From: Marthasterias glacialis
Lineage: Eukaryota; Echinodermata; Asteroidea; Forcipulatida; Asteriidae
Direction: 5' to 3'
DNA length: 64,000 bases
NCBI GenBank assembly: GCA_911728455.2
Contig: OU452225.1
Span: forward strand, 25,020,495 to 25,084,494
The notes below the pieces were generated by a model. That model was not told the origin of the DNA and ran no database searches. It saw nothing but the letters and a program-made list of their open reading frames with translations. Each line of letters opens with the position of its first letter. The first letter of the stretch is position 1. Of this stretch, positions 46,701 through 61,700 are shown piece by piece. A program made the translations under genes and the position numbers.

Positions 46701-49700
46701 TTGAAAATCCCTTCGACACACAGATACCACACACTGCAACAAAGTACCATACCTTCTAGGCTAGCATTGGGTGCATGGGTTTCTTCTGTTTGTACAGCTG
46801 GTATTATGTGAAAATCCCATTGCGTTTGTATTGTGGACTTAGTCTTCACAGTCTCCTATGGAATTTTGTGGCAAGGGCCAGTTTGGCAGGAGAGTGCACT
46901 GATAATAACATTGATAATATTTTGGGAGGCTAATCATCCTTACTGGCAGCAGAGAAGCTGAATTGCGAAGGACGCGGCTACATGTGTTCCAGTTGCAGGC
47001 ATTCAAGGGTGCCTTTGGCAGCCAGCCACATCAACCCATATATGACCATGGAGCACAGCCTGAGATCGAAAGTGTTTGCTTTTTTTTTGAAGGGAGGAAA
47101 ACTGGATGGCCTGGAGAAAAAATCCTCATGGTACAGGAGAGAACCAACGCACAACCCTACTCACATATGGCCCTAGCATGGAATCGAACCAGGGACACAT
47201 TATGCACCACCACCCATGCCACCCATGCCACCAAATAGTGATAGTGATAAGATTTAAAAAAAACTCTGTGTAGCTGCTATAAAAGTTATCTCTTTATGGA
47301 AGAAGTTGACGTTCTGGGTAAGAGCACTTGTTGAGGTGTGACTAAAACGTTTAGGCAGAGTATATCATAGGTCTCCTTTGACAAAGCCCTACCAAGCTTC
47401 TGATCAGAACAACCACTTCTCTGATGAAGAGATTTATACTGGCGTGTCATGGCCGAGCGGTCAAGTGCATCTGACTCAAGTTCTGGTGACTAAGTCATCA
47501 GGGTGTAGGATCGAGTCCCGGTCATGACACTTGTGTCCTTGGTCAAGACACTTCACTATAATTGCTTCTCTTCACCCAGGAGTAAATGGGTACCTGTGAG
47601 GGCAGAGATGGTTCTTGTGATTGATTTAGCTTGGTGCGCGATATACTAGAGAGCTGAGATGGTTTAAGGAATGAATGGCCCATTGTCAAGGTAATATTGG
47701 TAAAGTGCCATCAAAATTGGCAGATACCTGCGCTATACTTATGTCCGATATTAATATTGTTATTACTTGGATTTGTGATGGAAAATCTGTAATGGTAATG
47801 CACCTTAAACAGCCTTCAAGTCCCACCCACTATACCAACTGCCTACATGCAGCTAGCATGTGCAATTCCTTCAAATTGGAGTGGAAAGATCCGAAATGCT
47901 AGAGTGGTCAAACAATGAGGTCCTCAGTGGTTGTATATGTCCAAACAATTCGGTAACGACATTCAGTGTGTACTGACCCCTGATGAAGAACTTGACCGAT
48001 GTTGATTGGAACCGGTGAAGAATGTTGCTCCGTAGCGATCACGTATGCAGTCAGGCATCCATGTGCTGTTACGTATGTAACGTCGATACTCCTTCACCAC
48101 CTGTAATGCATGACAAGAAAACAACAGTAGTGGATTACAACAAATCACAGATTTATTCGTGGAATCCTCTTATCATTTTCTAAGATTGAACATTCAACAT
48201 CTCTCAGCAACGAGACAATACTGAAACATGCACTAATCTATTGCCCAGAGATGAAACTTTGCTGCAGCATTTAACACCGCAAAACAAACATTGTGACGTT
48301 GCCACCCTCAATATCATTGTGCACATTCCATAATTTAATGTTAAGTCCAGTACGCATCATTTATCAACATCTATTAGCATCTATTAAAAAGTTGCTGACA
48401 TCATATTTTGAGAATGGGCAAAATATGCATTTGAGCATGGCACCACTGAGGTAACGGCAAGTCCCTCTTATTCTGAACCCCAAAAGTCTCTTAGATGTTA
48501 CAATTCAGGAGGACTCTGTACATCATCAGAAATAAGAGAACTACAGGTTTGGACACAAGGTGGACTGTTTCTTTCTCCCCGTTGGTGATTTGCTGGACTT
48601 CTTTCAAGAAAACTTGTAGGCTCGGGGAGGTTTTGAGAAAATCCTGACATCAGGAAAAATCCTGAGAAACCACACACAGTAGCAGTTACTCTGGAAGTAA
48701 CTTTAGAATACGGCTAGAGAGTTTTGCCAGCCTCACCTTCTCATTCATGAAGCAGTGGAAGACGAAGATGAAGACTCCCTGGAATGCATTAGCGATGGTG
48801 AAGATGTAAGCAAAGACCAGCAGGCTCTCGGCAACGTAGAGGAGACCAAATGCCCAGGTGATACCCAGGAGACAAAGCAACACCAAGGCACCACGCACCC
48901 ACGACCTGGCAACAGAAAAGTACAACTCTATTAATACTGACTATCAATGTGACTATCTTTTCGATAATATAATGACTGATATATTTTTCTCAAATTGAGA
49001 TAACAAAAATTCTGCATGTTATGACAATGGCATCCACAACACTTTGGGATGCAAACACAAAAGAAAACAGAAGAAATAAACACAAACAACAAAACATGGT
49101 TAGACTTTGATTGAGCAAATATATTTACACCCTCTATGCCTCCGTTACTTAAATGGTCTGACCACCACGCTCAAGAAAGCACCACTTGATGAGCCCACTT
49201 TTAAAAAACTACAAATGGAATTCAAAGAAGGATGACAAGGATGAGGGTGAAGAAGGAGAGGGTTTTGAAAACCTGATGAAGAAACCTGAATGAGAAGAAA
49301 TGAAGAAGATGTTGCAATGCTTGGTGATAACGTCTTCCACCTGAAGAGCAACTCCTATTATTAAGGGGATCTATTTCATTTCAAATTTTCCTGTTCAAAA
49401 ATGTCAACAACAACAAAACGAAACATGATCGATAGCTCTGGACAGGGTATTCCCCTGGCTGATGCACTGAGTGAGGTGGTAAAAAGTCAAATTGATGAAT
49501 GCAGCAAAAAAGGTGCAAGAATTCAATCTACACCTCCAAGTTATGAGTTCTTGATACACAGCTGATAAATAAGACAAAATGAATTTTTGGATGAGTAATT
49601 CCTTTACGGCAACTCGTCACAGCGAGGTGGTGATATCGGCTAAAAAAAAGAGCCAAGTGGCCACAGGGTCGAGAGTGACTGCCGACAAAAAAGGTCTGAA

Positions 49701-52700
49701 ACTTGGAACCAAATTTCAGGAGGTATCTTGCAATGAAAACCTCCTGGGGTGATAGATTTCAAGAAGCTTTTGGGAACAGTATCCTCAGCATTAAAGAGGT
49801 ACATGTATAACAGAGAGCAAGGGGTCACTTTATACAAAAACATACAGCAAAACAAAATTTGAGTGATTCGGATGAGTACTTTAAACAAGACATACGGAAA
49901 AACAAAAACTGAGAAAGTTCTGTATAAAAAAAGCAAAACCAAAAACCAAAACAAGAGCAAAGTGTATTGATGAAAAACTCTTCCCAGCAGAATCAAGGTA
50001 TAACACTTGATAAACTACCCACAACGAGGGGGTATCCAACACCATGCTGTTAAACATGATTTAGATGAAACTACTCACAACACTACATGCAACAAAAAAC
50101 ACACTTGCGATCAAAATGAAAAGAAAAACTGCTTTAATTTAATGTTAGGGGCGTAGGATTGGGGATTAAAACCTAGACTGTACCATTGTGCATGGAGGGG
50201 GGGGGTGTAAATGCCAAACACTATGAACAAGGGTATATAGGAAAGGGCAAACAACATTCAATATTCACTTAGGAAATTCTCATAGTAATCCCAGAGCAGA
50301 AAAGCCTTCAAACAAAAAAACACAAACCCAAAGAGATGGGACTTTAAAAAATAAAAGGAAAGAAAAACGTATCACACAAAAAAGCTTTGAGAATAACCAC
50401 ACCCCTAGCTACACCATTGAACAGTCCATACGGCCAATAAGATTTACTTACGCAGCTACTTCCAAATTGCTCTCCCCTAGACTGGAAAGGCGGAGCGAGT
50501 TAAACAGAAAAAAGAACAAGTTGAAAACACTTTTCAGACAACAAGTTTGGGGAAAATAAAGGTCGTACTGGGGAAAATAAAGGTCGTACCTCACTCATTG
50601 CCAGGTAAGTGCAATGTGATCCTTCTATTGCATGAAATTTATCTTTTCATAACATTTTCATATACACACACAAAACCACTGTAAATGAAATGACCTTCTC
50701 ACACTGAAAAAATGGCCCGAAATGTACCTTTGTACCAAATTGAGTTATGACCTTGTACCAATACAAAATGTGTCATGGGGTCGTATGAATGGTTTCAGTG
50801 CACTAATTCCATCTTCCACACCTTTACCTTTGAAGTGTTTCGCACACTCAAAAACCTTCATGCAGGATAAGGACTAGACCCAATATCACAAAGCTGTCAA
50901 GCAGACTGTTTTTCTTTGCCAAGCAAAAGAATGAGTGGGGCACCAGTCACAAAAACCTTAACTTTGTGATATTTTGGCTGGTAACCCATTTCAAATTTGT
51001 GTGGTTACAGGCTTTTTTTATGAAATTGGGGCCATTTTGCAGTTAGGAAAATAAACTTCTGTAACTTAAGTCGCTCTGAGGGGGTGGGGGATACCAATGG
51101 TTACATGGACACAAAACTTTGAACCACAAAACACGTAAGCAGTACAACTTCTGCAGTGCACCTTGCCACACAATATTTACACAGATAAATAAATAAATCA
51201 ATAAATTTTTAACTCAGAAGCCACTGTACATTTGAAAATCTACTTGAAACAATTTTGAAATTGGTTCTACCCAAAGATTATAGAGCGCCGAAGGTGCAAG
51301 ATTGGGAACTGGGGCTTTATCTATTATTGGAAAATGAAATACGCATGGGCGCCATTTCGGCAAGTGAACGCTTTTGTTTCCCATTGATAGCAATGGGAAT
51401 TGTCTGCATTGATCTATTGTTGTATCAATAGAGTTACTTGCCGAAATGGCATCCAGTGAGATTTCTCATTTCAGCCAGAGTTCCCCATCTTGCGCCTTCG
51501 GCACTCTATAATCTTCAGTTCTATCTTACAGTACACAGCATGCGCAAATTGAAAAATTTGTAGGATCCTGATGGATTTAAAATGCCAACGCCTCAGTGAG
51601 ACTTGAGACTTTTCTTGGTGGACAAAAGTCGTTGAGTACATTTTTATTTCAACAATGAGATAAAAATACTAATTTGGGAGGCTAATCATCCTTACTGGCA
51701 GCTGTGAAGCTGAATTGAGAAGGGCACGCCTACAACGTGATTCAAATGTTGTAGTGTGAAAAGGTCAGTCAAACTTCTATGGGTCTGATCCATGTCCAAG
51801 GCAGAGATCTTTCATAGCATGAAAAGGCCTTCTCTGTGTATACTAACATGACTAACACACTGTGCTTGGCTAAAACAACATCACACACAAACAGTGATAA
51901 GAGTTGTCCATCACTGTCAACATTGTTACAGTGGGTAAAGATAACTGCCTAGGGTAAGGGTAGAAGAAGGGGTGGGGGAAGGGGTGAAGACATTAAGGTC
52001 AATATAAACCTATGGGATTACCTAATCTCTGTGTTTACCAAACAGTGACACTGACACTGTGCAGGGTTTTAAAACTCATCGACATCCAAACCCTGATAAA
52101 AGTTGTCCATCACTGTCAACATTGTTACAGTGGATAAAGATAACTGCCCAGGGTGAGGGTGGAAGAAGGGGGGGGGAAGGGGTGAAGACATTAAGGTCAA
52201 CGAAAACCTGTGGGATTACCTAATCTCTCTACATATACTTTACACTGTGCTTGGCTTCAAAAAAAAAACATGACATGCAAATGGTGATAAATGTTGTCCA
52301 TCACTGTCAACATTGTTAGAGTGGATAAAGATAACTGCCCAGGGTGAGGGTAGAAGGGGGAAGGGGTGAAGACATTAAGGTCAACATAAACCTATGGGAT
52401 TACCTAATCTCTCTACAAATACTACACACTATGCATGACTTAAACAAAAACATGCAAATGGTGATAAATGTTGTCCATCACTGTCAACATTCTTACAGTG
52501 AATACGAGATAACTGGCCAGGGTGAGGGTAGACGAAGGACATGAAGGAAGAGGGGGAAGGGGGGTGAAGACATTAAGGTCAATATATAAACCTACGTGAC
52601 TACCTAATCTGTGTGTTGCAAAACTGAAAAAGACATCCTTTAATGTTAACATCGGTACAGGGTACAGATAAGGGTTAAGGTGAGAGTAGAAGGCCCAAGA

Positions 52701-55700
52701 GAGGGGTGGAAGGACCCCCCCCCCATGTGTAACCTTAGACCATTTACACTGTGCAGAACTGAAAATAATCACATGGTAACACTGATAAAAGGGGGCTGTC
52801 CATAAATGTCAGTTGCACTGAGATGATTAATGGGGGAGGGTAGGGGTGGTGGGGGAGGGTAGGGGAGGTTGAATTGGTGAAGACATTAGGATCAACCATG
52901 AATCAAAGTGATGCTTGAAGCTTCTGCATGGTGTGAAAGATAAGTGACTTTAACTGGTAAACTTGTGGGTACAACCATGCATAAATCTTTTTTTGGGAAG
53001 AGTGGTGGCTCTGGAATGAGCCAGTGTGGTCTCGACAATTCAAATACTTTACGCTGCTTGTCTTAACTCGTTCTCCTGAAGAATTTTTTGCCTGTCACAG
53101 TTTGACCTATGTTATGAGTTTGATTAATTTTGTGTCACACCACCCATTGAATTCAGTTAACTCTGACTTTCTGTATCATGTCTATCGATCAAGCATTTCT
53201 TATCTTTTATGAGAACATTTGTTAAAACCTGGTAAGCACAATTATCTCGAAAGTACAGAAAAATCCAGGTCAGCAGGATTAGGTTACCTGCTAAAATGTC
53301 ATGTCACTTACATGTTTTAACTGGTCCCCTGCTAAGCTAATAAACATCATGTCGGGCTTTCGGTGGCATAGCCAAGGCTGTGATGGGTCAACACACAAGG
53401 GTGTGGGGGCTTAATGGATTGGTCTATTAACAAAGTCAATCCGCCGCAATTTATCCTGGCACCATTACGTAGATGAGCACCACAAACAATTAAGAAACGA
53501 CTTATCCCTAAATCCCCCAAGATAACTTTGGACAACGACTCTCAATCTCCACCCCCCCCCCTTTAAGGAAATTAGGTAAAACCATCTCTCCTTCCCCCAA
53601 ATGATATAGAAATTTGGGACTCTCCGGGTGTTGAGATGGGGTATTAAGATTTTACTATCAATTAAGAACGATCAAATACCTAGAACTGCATCAAGATTAG
53701 CTGCCCCGGTCAACTTTAATCTTTAAATCCTTTAGTAATCATTGGTTCAGCCTCATCCATAATGAGTTTAAAATAGAACGTAGTTCGGACAAACTTTGTT
53801 TACATCGTTCTCCGTAAGATAAAAAGGCTCGCCCTTAACACTAGCCTTCTGCACAATGTGCTCCGTGAGATGTGTGGCATAACACTGTCTAGAAAAATAC
53901 TGAAGGAAACTAATGAATACCACTTGTTAACTAATTCCCTGCAGGCTACTAAAATAAAATAGTGCAACCTAACTGTTTTGAAATGTTCATTCCATTTCTT
54001 TTCTGATAAGAAGGAAAAAAACAACAAAAACACCACGTTTTTCTTTGGTGTGGGTGAATGAAACTCCGTATAACAAACCCAACTTCGATTGCTAACATAT
54101 AACACATGGACAAATTGAAGTTATTTTGGGCCACTAAAACTTCCTGCGGGCAAGTGAAAATCACAGCTCACTAGCCCGGTAGGTTACTTCAAAAAAAAGG
54201 AGAAAAAAAAGAAGGTATGGTGCAAGACCTGTCATTGTAGTTTTTGTTATACTGTGTGTGTGTACCAGTTCAGGGCCAAATTTCATAGCGCTGCTTAACT
54301 GGTTTTACAGAGAGGAAGTACTCGTAATTGTACTCACATAAAAACACTCAGTCTCATGCTAGAATAAAAAAAAATATTTAACTTGAATCATACTCATGAT
54401 AAAAGTTGTCTTGTACTCATATTCACGAGAAAAGTACTCATATGAAAAATACTCACGGAAAAGTACTCATATAACTCTGACTGGGAAAATTGATCAATGA
54501 GTGGGACCAATCAAAGGCAATACACATCATATGGAACTTTGGCTGGTACTCTGTTTTGATGTTTAAACAAATTCGCACACTTCAGAAGCTCCATACACTT
54601 GGGTCCTGATAGGGGCTCGATTTTACAAAGCGCTAAGATTCATCTTAAGATGAGATCACAGTTTGCTTAGCAATTAAGATTGATAAGCCTCTTAAGATGG
54701 ATCTTAGCTCTTTGTGAAATTGAGCCCTGGTTGCGATGCCATCATGTGATGCAGCACATAAACTTGCTGAGCACACGATGAGAAAGGTTATCGGCGAAAG
54801 TGCTATGTCATTTCAATCAGATTTCTGGATGGTTCCATAGTTCAAGCTTCTCAACAAGAGATCAATTTAAATGAGCTGTCTTCACACAGTTTGCTGTAAA
54901 ATTAGGCAAAGCGCCAACAACGCTTGTTGGTTCTTATCGAAGCAAGACTTACAAGTTGCATGGCCCAATTTTCGCCGAAAGAAATTGTTTTAAAGCATTT
55001 CTTTTTCTCTGAGCGAATTTTGACAGATGATGCTGTTTCAAAACGCTAAACATTTTGCATTTTGCCACAGACAATGCACAAAATACATGTAACATGCAAA
55101 CTTGTTCGAACGTGGCTCACAGACTTTGCTTGTGGTTGGTACCTTACTGATTTTTGCTTAGAAGCTAACTTCAACAGAGAACATTCCCGATTGAGTAGCA
55201 CGATGAAATTGTAGACCGGAGTACAAAATAATCTCTTAATACTATAAGGAGAGCAAAGGGTTGAACCCCGGTGTTTCTGATTAAGAACAACAACGCCCTT
55301 GTTTACAGGGCGATTTTCTAGAAAGCCTTACATACTGACATGGCATTTAGCGATCTGACCAATAATTGAAAGTCAACCCTTTATGTACGCTCCAGCTATC
55401 AGAAGCCCACATATCCATTCCCAGAGGCACCTTCAGCAGTTTCTGGCACCCCTGGATTAATAAAAACCCCTGTTGATCGCTATAGTTGCATGAACTCTGT
55501 CCGACTTTTGCCATTTTCTACGGAGTTTTTATCTGTTGGCAAACATTTCTAAATCATTTTGGAGAAAAGGTCAGCGGACGTTAAAACACATGGAGGAACT
55601 TAAAAAATTGCAAGCCCTAACTGAACAACAATTTAGGACACTTTGCAATTCTACTTGACATTCAAACCAACCCTTAGCTTTCAGGTCAATTCTCTGACCT

Positions 55701-58700
55701 TGTGTAACTGAACTTATTTGGAGTAACATTAGACCCTACAATATTTTGAACAGCATTGTCAACCATTCAAAATTAAGATTGACTCGAACTGGCTTTCCCA
55801 GAGGGGTTGTGGCTGGGAGAGGGAGGGGGTCAAAAAACTTTGGGATGGTGGATGGAAGCAGACACAAGTCCCCTGAACTTTTTGTTGTGGAGCGTGCACA
55901 GAATATACACTCACTGTGCAACACTTTGTTTCACCCATAGTTATTTTGTGCTTTTTGTCTATTTTGTGTTTCTTGTGAATAAAAATTCAAATGACAAGTG
56001 TCTATGTGTGAGTTTTATAAAAGAAATATTGAATGCATTTCATTTGTGCATTGTCGCAGAACATAATCGCTCGGTTAAATCTGGCTTTTCAGTTTCCTTC
56101 GGCTTCGCCTCGTGAAATGGAATAGTGCAGATTTCACCACGTGATTATATTCTGCAACAATGTACTCATCATGCATCAAACTTTTGTGTAGGGTCGCAAA
56201 TAGTTGCCGGCAAATTCAGAAATCTTTCCAAGATTTTCTGTGGCTAGTTTAGTTTGGCCATCTCCTTAAATCAGCCAGTCATTCCCCAGAGGTAAATACC
56301 CCCCAAAAATAAGTACAACTGTTACAATACAAATACCGTTACAGCTTTACACAACTCAAAAATAAAATCAAAAAAGCAATGTATTGTACTCCATAATAAT
56401 GTGCAGGAGAATTTGTTGACAAACTTGCAAAAGAAATCCATGTATATTTACTTCTATATGTACCACACCACACTGATCGACAACCAAAAATAACATCACA
56501 AACACCAAAAATAAAAGCCCCAAAAGGAGTAGAATTTGAACAACATCAACTGGATAAAATGATTGCATGTGGGAGCATACACCACCGTTGCTACCAAGTG
56601 CTTCCTTAAATGTCGAAGAAGAAGAAGAAGAAGATAAATCAGGTCATTAGCTGAAGTCAAACTCAATGAAAAATTCCTCTCTTTCATTTATCAACCTTGT
56701 CTACATTTTCCCCCTGTCTGCACGGACCGCGAGACGGGACTTCAATCCAACATAAATAGAAGAAAGAAAAAAAGGAAGAAAAAAAAAAAATCTTACACAA
56801 TCTGCTGGCTACTTCCATAGTTAGGCTCGCTGCCAGGAAGTTAGAGAGGAAATTAAAGGAAACGTTACAGGTTAGCTCACGAAGGGGTCCAGACATCAAA
56901 GACAGACAAAACAATGTTCTGAGAAAATCTTGATTTGCCCTGGGGGCAAAGGGGGGGGGGGGAGGAGGGGAGAGGGGTTAGTGACGGACTTAAAAGTCTA
57001 ATTCCCCAGTACGTTCACCAGACTCTTTTTCTCTTTGGGGGTTCTAAATCATCTGCTGGATATTCGAGGTGCTGACCTGGATTGGGATGAAGTGGGCTTT
57101 ACTTGGGGGATTAATTGATTACAATCGGAGGGAGGGAGTGCTGCTGATTTATCTGGGGGACATTCATGGCATCAATCAACAGGACTTTACTAAGTACCTG
57201 TTGCAGATGGGGTATATTCTACGCGCTCAGGATGTCGAGATAGAACTTTGGGTTACAAAAGACCCTTTTGAGTTTAGATGATGAAAACGTTAACCGTGTT
57301 TTAACAGGTGGATAAACCGATACATTGATTAATAAAGGTACCAGCCATCATTGGTTTTGGGAGAGTTCATTCACTCCAATCCTCTAGTTCTCAGGATGTG
57401 GAATCTTGGGTTACAAAACTCTCTTTTGAGTTTTATAGATGATATGATGAAAAACATTAACAGTTTTTTTAACAGGTGAATAAACAGAGACATTGATTAA
57501 TAAAGGTACCCGCCATTATTGGTTTTGGGAGAGTTCATTCACCCCCATCCTCTAGTTCTCAGGATGTGGAATCTTGGGTTACAAAAGTCTCTTTTGAGTT
57601 TGATAGATGAAATGATGGATAAACTGGTGCACTTATTAAAACAAAGGTATCATACATTCTTGGTTTTTGGAGAGTTTATTCACTACCATCCTCTACTTCT
57701 CAAGATGTTGGTTTTTGAGTTAAGATGAAAAAAAAAGAAGCAAAAAAAAAACCCCGTAAACTGTATTTTCACAGGTGGATTAAGTGATGCATTGATTAAT
57801 AACGGTATGATACATTTTTGGAGAATTCATCCAATCCTCTAGTTTCCGATAAACAAACCATACAACCAAACCAGTTAAAAAATCCTCAGAACATAAAGCA
57901 TTGAAATTTGGTTTAGACTTTGACATGAATTTGTTTTCAACGAAAAATCGCCTAACACAAGGCTAAATGGTCACTCAAGGTGAAGGGTACCAAAAAAAAT
58001 GAAGACAATTTAAAGACAGAGAAGATATTGGCTCATATCCATCTTAAAATGGAGTCGATTGTTAAATGCTAAGAAAAAAAACACAGGTCAGGTTGTTCCA
58101 AAGTGCAGAAGTCCGGGGGAAAGCTTTTTGAATGTCTCACAGTATTAGCCTTCGGAACGGATAGAGTAAAGGGGAGAGAAGATGCAACAAAGCGTGTGTT
58201 CTGCACACCTTTGTGTATGCTTAATTCAGTTGGAAAGATTAAAATAAAAAGTCGAGTTTGGAAAGTGGGGACAATTTTCTTTTACATGGCAGTATTTCAG
58301 AAGCATTACTCGGGACAACTGGTACTGCTAGCAAGTTTACAGAGATAAACAAATTGTTCATGAGTTTTTTGTCCAACTGTCACCAATCATGTATCATCAC
58401 ATATAAATCCCTGTTTACGTTAGTTGCCATGGTTACCAGACATTGTTGATTAACTCCGTTAGAGACTTACGTTATCTTCTCCTTGTTGGTCTTCTCCTTC
58501 TGGTTTGTTTGCATGGTGCTGTGGCGACACATGATGAATATTGCCATGGAGAGGAACATGGTGTTCACCTAGCAACAGAGCATCAGACAAAAAAAAAACA
58601 ACAACAACAAAAACATCAACGACATTCATTACTATTGTGGATTTAAGGCACTTTGGTCGACAAGAGAACGATTGAATGAAGGTTACAAGGTCAAGCTGGA

Positions 58701-61700
58701 TGATGTGTATACACACAAATATTATCCGAGCCCGCAAACGGGCAATATTCAAACACACCATTGTGTAAAATCGGAATATCGGAACAAAGGGCGCCTGGAC
58801 ATTATGTTACGGAGCATGTACACAGTAGCCACGCACCATGCAATGCTTTGTTTTACAAACACAAGGAGGACAGATGGTCTTGAATATTTTGCTGATTTTT
58901 GCCCATTGTGCGGGGGTTGTTGTGTAATCCGTTTGACGTTTGTCCTTTTGTTCCAAGAGGAGGATTACAGGACTTTGAGAGGCTTCCACCATTATTCATT
59001 AATTGTATTTTGGCTCAATTGGGGGTAAACCAGCCTTGGTTTTGGATTTAGAACCAATCCTCGACCGTAGCTTGTGGCTGAGGTTTTGCACAGTGCCTGA
59101 ATTTGACATTCTCTCGATAGAGAAATAAAAAAAACTGCTGCTTCGAAGAGAATCTTTGTTCTCTTGGCTTTGTCAAGTCGAGGTTTCTTTGTGCCAGCAG
59201 CACTCTCAAAGAAAAATGATTCTGGCAATTCCGAGAAAAAAATCCCGTCAGGCTGGACGGGTAAAAATGGGAGATTCCCGGCGGCAACTGGTTAAGGGGG
59301 AGTGGGTTATGATAAATGTTTCCCTCAATTGTTATTACTTACAATGATTATAACAACCACAGGAGCCACAAAGGCCCAGATGAAATTGTTCTCCACAGCA
59401 AGCCAGCAACTGAAAAAAAAATGAGAACATATTTGAAACTTTGCTCAGTGGAAATACTAGCCGCGTTAGTGCTGGCAAAGAAGTGGATGATGCCGACCTG
59501 GAACTAAGTTAAGGCCATGGCCTCTGTTGCCCTGGTCTTGACCTTGGTGCCCCTTCAAAATTTCCCCGTAGACTTTAAGATTTTTCCAAAGGAAATACCT
59601 TATGCAAAATGAAAGTGGCCTTGCCCTCTCAAAGATGAAATTCCAGGCCTAGTGGTGTATCAAATTTCAATCATTGTGCACCAACAATAAAATGTGAGAA
59701 GCTATTGAAGAAGTGAGAAAGTTACAAGTTGTTATCAATGTTGTTATTCAATATAAAAAACAACTTTGTGGGAGTGGGTCATTACATATCGTCATCAATC
59801 ATAAAACTGAGAGAAAAACAAAAACCCAAACGATTGTTCTATGATTAGTGACCAGAAATCATGAGTCAAGCATTAACGCTAATGATTAATTAGAAATAAA
59901 AGAACCTTGACAACTTGTAAAATGATAATGATTTAGAATATCAAAAGTGACAAAGTAATTTACAATCAACATTTCCTTGACCCTGTTTTGAGTTAGAGTT
60001 CAGCGTGAGCAGATGAATTAAATAATTTCCTGGGTTCAAGGGGGGGGGGGGCAGGAAAGGGGGCGAGTGGTAAGGAGATTTTTCACATTCAATTAAGTTT
60101 ATTGTAGATATTGGTTCATACCGAGGCCCAATTTCATAGAGTTGCTCAAGCACAAAAAGTGGTTAAGCAAAAAAAAAAAATTTTGCTCACCAGAATAAGG
60201 TTACCAGCCAAAATACTATGTAACATGTACCATCTGTGACTGGTACTCTGCTCATTTTTGCTTAGCAGAATATTTTGCTGCTTAAGTAGCTCTATGAAAT
60301 TGGGCTCCGGTTGTGTCTCGGTACTTACTATTCATCGGTTCCATAGCTTGTGATATCAATGGCTGCAGATATGCCAACAATGAGCAATGGGAGACCTGCA
60401 CAGGGATGGGTCAAAGTGTGTCAGCAAAAATTGTATCCGTTGAAAATGTTGACCCGAAAAATAACTGCAAATTAAAACTGATTTGATCCAAATGATTAAC
60501 AAATTCCTGACTGCTTGTTTCTCTTTGTTCCAGCACCTTGAGTGCGCTACATTCAGGCATGCAACTTGGACTTAACAAAAAACGAGGACATTCCAATCTT
60601 TTCGAGACTTTGTACAGTGTCTTTCAATTTTCAATGGCATGAGTGTGAAGTGAAAAATGAGGAAATCAGCTGATCCGATGGAAAGTTGCATTCCTGTATA
60701 TTGTCAATATCTTTGTTCGGAGGTGCCAGTCAGAAGCCATACAACCTGAAACCGCTCTCATTATTATCATTACACTTATGTGCCATGACAAGTTTTCTGC
60801 CGAACAGCTTTATTTTCTGATAGTGGACCAATAAAATTGAAGACTCACCATAGCCGAATGGGTAGTAGTACTTTCGTCGAGAGCTCTCTGCTTCGAAGAC
60901 TTCAACCAGCATGACGTAGAGCTGGATGCCTTCAAGACACATCCAGGCAAAGGCTGCCAAGAAGAAGTAGTGAAGGAAGAGAGCAACCACCGTACACATT
61001 GCCTGCATGAAGGAGCAATAGACCGAAACATTAAGCCCCGCCCTCTTAACATATTGACCAATCACAGCATTGGCTGCATCATCACAGTACACGTGGGCAG
61101 CACAACGTGCGTCTCTTCACTGCCACACTCCACAACATGAACGTGTCCTATAAGTACGCTCACGCATGTTTACATTTTCCCATACGATTTTATCATGTCG
61201 GACTTGTGGTGGCGTACCCAAGGCTGTGATTGGGCAACACATATGGGGGCGGGGCTTATTGGATCGGTTCAGTTTGAGATCATGAGAGCTCACTAACAGG
61301 GCCTTTTAGAATTCTTTAAATTTTTTATTACACATCCAACAGCACAATTAGCACCAATAACAGGATGAATAAGAAAACGAGAAGAAACATTCAGTTTTAG
61401 ATGTGGGAGGAAAACCCTAATGGTGAAAACCCCTGCAATCAGGTAGGGACTGAAAACCCTCCGGTCTGAGGTGGGATTCGAACCGAGTCCACAGAGGTGA
61501 AAGGCAGGGAAAGAAACCTCTGAGCCAACTTGGTCCCTCAGCTTTCTTTGATACACCCACAACACACCGTCTAATGCTTCGTTTCACCCACACAAGGACA
61601 AAAAAGGTCTTGAATATACTCGTACTTTGTGGCCATTGAGAGGCGTTTTTTGTATAATCCCTGATTATAGACCTTTGTCCTTTTGTTCCAAGAAGGGGAT

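Noticed and set aside
47444..47530. Functional tRNA-Leu gene
   Set aside because: The anticodon stem has mismatches and the sequence continues into a SINE body with no terminator; it is a SINE head.
50452..50476. 25-nt version of the microexon using the nearer acceptor
   Set aside because: It would shift the frame before TM6 and destroy the receptor; the 30-nt version keeps the frame.
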